DNA of 64,000 bases from Proteocatella sphenisci DSM 23131 (GTDB lineage: Bacteria > Bacillota > Clostridia > Peptostreptococcales > Filifactoraceae). The notes under the pieces are model-generated. The model was not told the DNA's origin, did no database searches, and worked only from the letters and a program-made list of their open reading frames with translations. Of the stretch, positions 58,690-64,000 are shown piece by piece (positions within the stretch are counted from its first letter, which is position 1; every line of letters begins with the position of its first letter). A program made the translations under genes and the position numbers. The stretch spans positions 16,483 to 80,482 of the forward strand of contig NZ_AUID01000013.1 in the NCBI RefSeq assembly GCF_000423525.1, written 5' to 3'.

Positions 58690-58717
58690 ATTATACACTA
58701 TTTATTATATTTTGCAA
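58690..58717 (-). promoter_or_regulatory. Promoter of the second gap gene
   Basis: TTGCAA (58717-58712), a 16-bp spacer and TATAAT (58695-58690) on the minus strand. Confidence 0.72.
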
Positions 58718-58775
58718 TATTTTTTTGACATTCGGCCTAAATAAGTTACACTTTTTATTTTTTATAGTACATTTT

Positions 58776-58826
58776 ATAAAATCCAGACTCTTATATTTTG
58801 CTCAAATATAAGAGTCTGGATTTTAT
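58776..58826 (-). terminator. Terminator after rpoN
   Basis: A long, nearly perfect stem (ATAAAATCCAGACTCTTATA and complement) begins directly after the rpoN stop. It separates rpoN from the second gap gene. Confidence 0.9.
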
Positions 58827-60176
58827 CTATATTTCTCTTCTGAGACTCGAAGTGAGCAATTGCAGCTCTTCTCTGTATTTCGCAACAGTCCGTCTTGAAA
58901 CTTCTATGCCCTCATCATTTAGTATATCACATATCTTTTGGTCACTTAGAGGCTTCTTTTTGTTCTCATCATCAATAATTTCTTTTATTTTGTCCTTTAT
59001 ATTTTTATTTGAAATTGACAAACCATCCGATGTGCTTACAGATGTAGTAAAGAAATATTTAAATTCAAAAAGCCCTCTCGGAGTCATCATATATTTACCA
59101 TTTACAGCTCTTGATATAGTAGATTCATGAAAACCAGTCACGTCTGCTATATCTTTTAGTTTCATAGGAACTATACAACTCTTTCCCTTTTCAAAAAAAT
59201 CTATCTGGTTTTCTATAATCTTTGTAGCTACTTTATGTATAGTGTTTTTTCTCTGCTCTATGTTTTTTATTAGGTTAACAGCTTTATTGAGCTTTTCTTT
59301 TATATATTTTTCCGTATCTTTATCTACTTCATCTACTCGTTCGGATAGGAGTTTTCTATAAAACTCACTCACATATAAATGTGGCAGGGTGGAGTTACTT
59401 GTAACTTCCCAATTGTTTCCTATTTTTTCAACATTCACATCTGGAAATACATACATGGGGGAAAATGATGTAAATCCTCTTCCTGGTTTTGGGTCAAGTG
59501 ATTTTATTATCTTTATACTATCTGCAAGTTCTTCCTCTTTTAACTTGTATTTTTTCTGTATCAACTGATATTTTTTTGCCGCAATATTTTCAAGTTCATT
59601 TTCAACAAGTTTTATGACTATATCATCTTTTTCATAGTGCTTTGCCAGTTGTAATAAGAGACATTCTTTGAGGTTTCTTGCACATATGCCTGTTGGTTCA
59701 ATATTTTGTACTTTTTTTAAAACATTTATAAAGGCTTCCTCATCTATTCCTAATAAAGTTACCGCTTCTTCAATACTTGCCGTAAAATAACCGCTATCAT
59801 TAACTCGTTCTATTATATAATACGCTATCTCTTTCTCACTTGCATCCAGCTTTAGTGAGGATATTTCTTTTTCAAGGTAATCATATATGTTAACAGGTGC
59901 TTGAATGTAATTTTCGGGGTTTGATTCATTATCTTCATCTTCAACATAGGATTTAGACTGATGGGTAACAACATTTTTCATATCATTGGCAAATTTAGAC
60001 CAGTCAATTTCTTCTTTGGACTCAATTTCCAGGACGGGATTTTCTCTGACTTCTTCTGTTATTATACTTTCTACTTCCTGATTGTTCATGTTTAGCATCT
60101 CTATCGCCTGCTTCAGTTCTTTTGTTATCTGAAGTTTTTGGGTCTGCCTGACATCCATAGAGAAATTAATTTTCAT
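58827..60176 (-). CDS. rpoN: RNA polymerase sigma-54 factor
   Basis: A 449-aa sigma-54 factor that directs polymerase to -24/-12 promoters, opened by AAA+ activators. The N-terminal activator-interacting region is glutamine/leucine-rich (QTQKLQITKELKQAIEMLNM). The core-binding domain follows, then a helix-turn-helix (KDIADVTGFHESTISRAVNGKY) and the RpoN box SRRTVAKYREEL near the end. Next to the glycolytic operon, as in other Firmicutes. No -24/-12 promoter was recognised in the window. Confidence 0.96.
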   Translation of the reverse strand: MKINFSMDVRQTQKLQITKELKQAIEMLNMNNQEVESIITEEVRENPVLEIESKEEIDWSKFANDMKNVVTHQSKSYVEDEDNESNPENYIQAPVNIYDYLEKEISSLKLDASEKEIAYYIIERVNDSGYFTASIEEAVTLLGIDEEAFINVLKKVQNIEPTGICARNLKECLLLQLAKHYEKDDIVIKLVENELENIAAKKYQLIQKKYKLKEEELADSIKIIKSLDPKPGRGFTSFSPMYVFPDVNVEKIGNNWEVTSNSTLPHLYVSEFYRKLLSERVDEVDKDTEKYIKEKLNKAVNLIKNIEQRKNTIHKVATKIIENQIDFFEKGKSCIVPMKLKDIADVTGFHESTISRAVNGKYMMTPRGLFEFKYFFTTSVSTSDGLSISNKNIKDKIKEIIDDENKKKPLSDQKICDILNDEGIEVSRRTVAKYREELQLLTSSLRREI

Positions 60177-60323
60177 ATTAACTACACCTCTGTTTAATTC
60201 ATTTTTTACAGATATAATTTTATCTATAATCTCTATATTAATATATCATAAAATGGTGCATTTTACCAATTTTTTATCTATTGTGGACTAGAATACGTTT
60301 CGACTTTTTTCTTTTAAAATACT

Positions 60324-60354
60324 CATTTATATGGTATCATTTACCATATAAATG
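60324..60354. promoter_or_regulatory. 31-bp palindrome before the acyltransferase-like gene
   Basis: CATTTATATGGTA-TCATT-TACCATATAAATG, perfect 13-bp arms and a 5-nt centre, ending at the GAGGTG ribosome site of the gene at 60367. No T-run follows, so an operator for a dimeric repressor is more likely than a terminator. As RNA it could also hide the ribosome site. No regulator gene lies adjacent. Confidence 0.7.
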
Positions 60355-60366
60355 AGGTGATAACAC

Positions 60367-61644
60367 ATGAGTATTAATGAAGAACTATACTGGAGTAAAC
60401 TGGATAATACAGGGAAAATATACCCTGCGGTAAGCGACTTGGGATCAACTAACGTTTTTCGTATGTCTGTCTATCTGTATGATGAAATTAAACCCGAAAT
60501 ACTGAGAATCGCACTTAATAAATCACTTGAGGTTATGCCTATTTTTAAAGTAAAATTGCGAAGGGGTCTTTTCTGGCCCTATTTTGAAATCAATTTTGAT
60601 GAACCAATAATTTATGAAGAAAATTTTTATCCCTGCAAAACAATCCTGAAAAAAGAAAATAATAATTTTCTTTTTAAAGTTTCTTATTTTAAAAACAAAA
60701 TAAATCTCGAGGTGTTTCATGCTTTGGGGGATGGCGCAGGGATTCTTAAATTTCTTCATAACATACTTTATTATTATCTTAAAGAATTATACCCTGACAA
60801 GATATACGATAACACCGATACCTTTAAAACTAATTTTGCTAAAATTGCAATGGACGAAGATGCTTTTGCCAAACATAAAAATGCAACAGACATTAAAACT
60901 AATCTCAAAAATAAAAAAGCATATTCTATACCCGGCACTTTGATGGACGGAAACAAATTGAAAGTCATAATAGCAAAAATGCCTCTTGCTGATTTTCTCA
61001 AAATAGTAAAATCAAAAAAAGTAACCGTGTCCATATACCTGGTCGCTCTCATAACATTCGCAATATATAGCGAGGAACTTAAGAGAGATTCTCTAAAAAA
61101 ACCAATTACCGTATGTCTTCCTACAAATTTAAGAATATATTTTGAGACATCAACTGTAAGAAATTTCTTTACTAATATATATCCAACTGTAGATTTTGAA
61201 AATGAAAATTATACTTTTGATGATGTTTTGGATATCATTTCTCAAGAATTTAAAAAATACCTTGATAAAGATTATCTTGCCCAGAGGATACGCTATTTTA
61301 GCAATCTTGAAAAAAATCCACTGCTCAGAATTGTTCCACTTACAATAAAAAACTATGCTCTGAAGGGAGTTTATAGAAATAGTGAAAACACCCAGACTAC
61401 AGTTGTTTCAAGTCTTGGTAAAATCGAATTTAACAATGGCATAGATGACTTTGTCAAGGATCTGGAAATAATAATAAGTCCTTCATTTTCCACCCCTCTC
61501 AAGACCCTAAACTTTTCTTACAAGGATATTTTTTATCTCGATTTTACTTCTTTGATAGAAGATACCGATGTTGTAAAATTTGTGATCAAATTTCTTTCAA
61601 GACAGGGGCTTGATATTACCGTGTATACAAATGAGGTGGAATAA
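60367..61644 (+). CDS. Condensation-fold acyltransferase-like protein
   Basis: A 425-aa protein resembling alcohol acetyltransferase and PapA-type enzymes of the CoA-dependent acyltransferase superfamily. The motif VFHALGDGAGILKFLHN (HxxxDG, His near residue 119) is the catalytic signature. The C-terminal half has SSLGKIEFNNGIDDFV and a late strand typical of the fold. The acceptor and acyl donor are unknown. Its TAA overlaps the ATG of the next gene, so the two are coupled. The start has GAGGTGA upstream, just after a perfect palindrome. Confidence 0.75.
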   Translation: MSINEELYWSKLDNTGKIYPAVSDLGSTNVFRMSVYLYDEIKPEILRIALNKSLEVMPIFKVKLRRGLFWPYFEINFDEPIIYEENFYPCKTILKKENNNFLFKVSYFKNKINLEVFHALGDGAGILKFLHNILYYYLKELYPDKIYDNTDTFKTNFAKIAMDEDAFAKHKNATDIKTNLKNKKAYSIPGTLMDGNKLKVIIAKMPLADFLKIVKSKKVTVSIYLVALITFAIYSEELKRDSLKKPITVCLPTNLRIYFETSTVRNFFTNIYPTVDFENENYTFDDVLDIISQEFKKYLDKDYLAQRIRYFSNLEKNPLLRIVPLTIKNYALKGVYRNSENTQTTVVSSLGKIEFNNGIDDFVKDLEIIISPSFSTPLKTLNFSYKDIFYLDFTSLIEDTDVVKFVIKFLSRQGLDITVYTNEVE

Positions 61645-62312
61645 TGAATTATTGTAAAGACTGCAATGTAAAGATATGTGTAAAATCCGACAAATGCCCC
61701 CTCTGTAACGGCAATTTGCAAAACATTAACTCCGACTTTATAGAACCCTATCCCAAAATAGACATTGATTATAAACATTTTAACTCAATCCGCCTGAGAA
61801 TATATCTTTTCCTTGCCATTATTGTGTTTTTTCTTGTTATATCAGTTAAGTTTTTAAGTGAAAAAGACCTCACTTATTTACTTTTGTCTACCAGTGTTTT
61901 TGGTTATATATGGTTCAATATATATACTATTCAAAAGTCTCTAAAAAACGTAGGTTACTTTATACTTAAGCAAATGCTCTTCATTTCCGGAATAATGTTG
62001 ATAATTGATTACTCAACAGGCTACAGAGGTTGGTCTATCAATTATGCAATCCCGCTGATAATAATACTTGCTATTTCTTCAATATCAGCAATCGCTATGT
62101 TTAAACCTATGCAATTTAGGGAATACTTTGTATATCAGATTACTACTTCTGTGATTGGAGTGCTTTCTATACTGCTGGTAATATTTAATCTTTCCACAGT
62201 CAGATGGACTCTGATATTTGCAGCATTTTACTCTGCCCTTGTAATGCTCGGCATGATAATTTTTGCTGACAAAAAAGCAAAGCTTGAGTTTAAAAAGAGA
62301 TTTCATTTTTAA
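61644..62312 (+). CDS. Zinc-ribbon membrane protein (DUF6320-like)
   Basis: A 222-aa protein with an N-terminal zinc ribbon (MNYCKDCNVKICVKSDKCPLC, two CX2C pairs) followed by six hydrophobic segments from residue 50 on. I recall this architecture being paired with the acyltransferase-like gene in Firmicutes, and here they overlap by one base. Joint action at the membrane, for example in modifying a lipid or envelope component, is plausible but unproven. Confidence 0.7.
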   Translation: MNYCKDCNVKICVKSDKCPLCNGNLQNINSDFIEPYPKIDIDYKHFNSIRLRIYLFLAIIVFFLVISVKFLSEKDLTYLLLSTSVFGYIWFNIYTIQKSLKNVGYFILKQMLFISGIMLIIDYSTGYRGWSINYAIPLIIILAISSISAIAMFKPMQFREYFVYQITTSVIGVLSILLVIFNLSTVRWTLIFAAFYSALVMLGMIIFADKKAKLEFKKRFHF

Positions 62313-62391
62313 AATTTAATTGAATTTTTATCAGAATTTATCAGAAAAGATGGATTCTTTTAGTATAATTTGAATCCATGTGAGGTATTAA

Positions 62392-63639
62392 ATGTCAAAC
62401 ACAATAAAACTTTTTGAAAACAGCAGCTATATTTCAAAATTTAATGCTACCGTACTTGAGTGTATAGAGGTAGCACAAGGAGACAAGTTCCACCAAATTT
62501 ATGAATACAAAGCAATACTTGATAAAACAGCATTTTATCCAGAAGGAGGAGGACAACCTTCAGATAGAGGTACAATTTCTATCATCAGCCATTCACCTTC
62601 AAATCAAAAACTCAATTCAAAAACAATACCAGTTTTAGATGTACATGAAAAAAATGGCATAATTTATCATTATATTTCTTCTCCACTTAACAAAAACGAT
62701 TCGGTTGAATGCACAATCGATTGGGATTTCAGATTTATGTTAATGCAACATCATACGGGAGAACATATTGTATCCGGACTCATAAATAAACATTTTGGTT
62801 TTAATAATGTAGGTTTTCACATGGGGGAAAGTTATGTCACCATAGACATTGACAATAAACTTACCCAGGAAAATCTTGATTTTATAGAAAATGCAGCAAA
62901 TACCACAGTACAAAAGAATCTCGGAGTAAAAATAGACTGTCCTGTGCCAGATGAATTGGATTTATTAAATTACAGAAGCAAGAAACACATAGATAGCGAT
63001 ATAAGGATAGTATCAGTACCTGGCGCAGATATGTGTGCATGCTGCGGAACTCATGTAAAAACCACAGGAGAAGTAGGCATAATAAAATTTCTTTCGAGTC
63101 AGAATTACAAAGGTGGAACAAGAGTTTATATGTTATGCGGAAAGAGAGCTCTAAAAGATTACAATAAAAAAAATAAGATATTGTATGATATATCTGCACA
63201 ATTATCTACTAAACCTGAAAATGCTCACGAATCTGTCTCTCAGATAAAATCTGAAAGAGACAGACTTAAATATGAAAATGCGGCACTTATGGACAAAATA
63301 TTCGAGTACAGGGCTGCTGCAATAGATAAAAACCTCGACAAAATTATACTATTTGAAGAAAACCTCCTTCCCTCAGACCTTCTCAAATTTTCATCACATC
63401 TCACAAAAGACAGAAACAATATAGTTTTACTCTTTTCCGGAAGTGATGAAAGAGGCTACAAATACCTTATAAGCAGTTCCACTATGGACATAAGGCCTGT
63501 CGCCGACAGTTTTAACGACATATTCAATGCTAAGGGTGGAGGCAAGGGAAATTGTATACAAGGCACCGTAAAAGCTCATAAATCAGATATATTAGAATAT
63601 ATCGAACCATATGATTTTAATTTGTCTCCAAATATATAA
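62392..63639 (+). CDS. Alanyl-tRNA editing protein AlaX-L (with DHHA1 domain)
   Basis: A 415-aa trans-editing factor that hydrolyses mischarged Ser- or Gly-tRNA(Ala). The order is AlaRS-like second-additional domain (YPEGGGQPSDRG near residue 55), the HxxxH zinc motif in MQHHTGEHIVSG near 122 and CACCGTHVKTTGE near 215, a coiled coil, then a C-terminal DHHA1 domain (GGGKGNCIQG). No aminoacylation domain, so it is free-standing. ATG start with TGAGG nearby. It is followed at 7 bp by an insertion sequence end. Confidence 0.92.
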   Translation: MSNTIKLFENSSYISKFNATVLECIEVAQGDKFHQIYEYKAILDKTAFYPEGGGQPSDRGTISIISHSPSNQKLNSKTIPVLDVHEKNGIIYHYISSPLNKNDSVECTIDWDFRFMLMQHHTGEHIVSGLINKHFGFNNVGFHMGESYVTIDIDNKLTQENLDFIENAANTTVQKNLGVKIDCPVPDELDLLNYRSKKHIDSDIRIVSVPGADMCACCGTHVKTTGEVGIIKFLSSQNYKGGTRVYMLCGKRALKDYNKKNKILYDISAQLSTKPENAHESVSQIKSERDRLKYENAALMDKIFEYRAAAIDKNLDKIILFEENLLPSDLLKFSSHLTKDRNNIVLLFSGSDERGYKYLISSSTMDIRPVADSFNDIFNAKGGGKGNCIQGTVKAHKSDILEYIEPYDFNLSPNI

Positions 63640-63645
63640 AACAAA

Positions 63646-64000
63646 GGGGCTGTCGGAGAATGACGTTTTTTGACCCCTAAACTTTAATAATTAAAAATCC
63701 TAGATTATTCAACATCTACAAAAATGTAGAGCACTGAATAATTTAGGATTTTTTTGTTTAATTTAATATTTATTGTATGACAAAAAAAGCCATTTGATAT
63801 TTTCTCATGACTTATAAAAATCCGATAGGATTAGGCTGTTTTTGCTTCGTAGGTTTTGATTTTTTCCTTCGCGAAGCGATAATATTTATTTAAATTTCTT
63901 CCTACAGCGTATAAAAGAAATTCTTTATATACTTTTTCAGATGTACGATGGTTAAATCTTCTGAAATTATCATTTTCTTTGATATCTCCAAAATGACCTT
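63646..64000 (-). mobile_element. IS1182-like insertion sequence, one end (runs off window)
   Basis: The presumed terminal inverted repeat starts GGGGCTGTCGGAGAATGA at 63646, 6 bp beyond the alaX stop. A strong stem with a T-run (63694-63754) lies between this end and the transposase stop, which is common for shielding an IS transposase. Only one end is in the window, so length and target duplication cannot be checked. Confidence 0.75.
63831..64000 (-). CDS. IS1182-type transposase, C-terminal part
   Basis: The last 56 codons of a transposase, reading GHFGDIKENDNFRRFNHR and then KVYKEFLLYAVGRNLNKYY before TAA. This is the recognisable C-terminal DDE segment of IS1182-family (DUF772-type) transposases (usually HFGxIKxN...RG..KV..E..L...A.NL.K). 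The rest of the gene is beyond the right edge, so intactness is unknown. Confidence 0.82.
   Translation of the reverse strand, partial: GHFGDIKENDNFRRFNHRTSEKVYKEFLLYAVGRNLNKYYRFAKEKIKTYEAKTA

Noticed and set aside
58618..60366. Sigma-54 (-24/-12) promoters near rpoN
   Set aside because: No TGGCAC-N5-TTGC match was found in the intergenic regions read.

Overview
The window comes from a low-GC, amino-acid-fermenting member of the Clostridia. The strongest sign is a selenium-dependent glycine reductase operon (grdX-trxB-trxA-grdE-grdA-grdB-grdC-grdD), in which grdA and grdB carry in-frame TGA selenocysteine codons at the positions known for the family (residues 44 and 350). AT-rich intergenic DNA, consensus AGGAGG ribosome sites, and Bacillus/Clostridium gene orders (glmU-prs-pth-mfd, cggR-gap-pgk-tpi-gpmI-eno, rplU-prp-rpmA, mreCD-pbp2-minCDE-rodA, ccpN-ppsR-ppdK) agree with this. 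Acetoanaerobium and Peptoclostridium are plausible relatives, but the species cannot be fixed from sequence reading alone. Most genes lie on the minus strand.

Layout, low to high coordinate. 1-7720: glycine reductase operon on the minus strand, headed by a consensus promoter, a glycine riboswitch and an intrinsic terminator. 7757-9325: trmL and the rplU-prp-rpmA ribosomal operon with a leader RNA. 9413-10285: lone radical SAM gene. 10363-13871: four-gene cassette of two exported rhodanese lipoproteins and two membrane proteins; one rhodanese has TGA at its catalytic cysteine and is best read as a selenoprotein. 14031-15275: cation/proton antiporter. 15523-24561: cell-wall flippase-like protein, foldase, mfd, pth, prs and glmU. 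24896-28327: pyruvate carboxylase on the plus strand. 28420-32612: ferritin-like exported protein, Agr-type sensor kinase and LytTR regulator, two small membrane or exported proteins and a frameshifted small gene.

32913-35982: a roughly 3 kb accessory segment between two copies of the 3' end of ppdK, with a 21-bp exact repeat. It holds a degenerate serine recombinase, a putative HEPN-domain protein and a frameshifted DUF2971 gene. This is the clearest mobile or possible defence insertion here. 35965-40085: ppdK with its regulators ppsR and ccpN. 40180-42338: YgjP-like metallohydrolase and an Xaa-His dipeptidase. 42419-50252: rod-shape and division-site cluster, lacking mreB. 50422-58617: glycolytic operon with CggR, plus a second gap gene. 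58827-60176: rpoN. 60367-63639: acyltransferase-like gene, zinc-ribbon membrane protein and an AlaX-type editing protein. 63646-64000: end of an IS1182-like insertion sequence.

Together the genes describe an anaerobe that gains ATP from glycine through acetyl phosphate (thioredoxin as electron donor). It controls the triose part of glycolysis with CggR and pyruvate/PEP interconversion with CcpN, PpsR, PPDK and pyruvate carboxylase. Three selenoprotein genes (grdA, grdB and the rhodanese) would be truncated by an annotation that treats TGA only as stop. No tRNA, rRNA or CRISPR array was seen.
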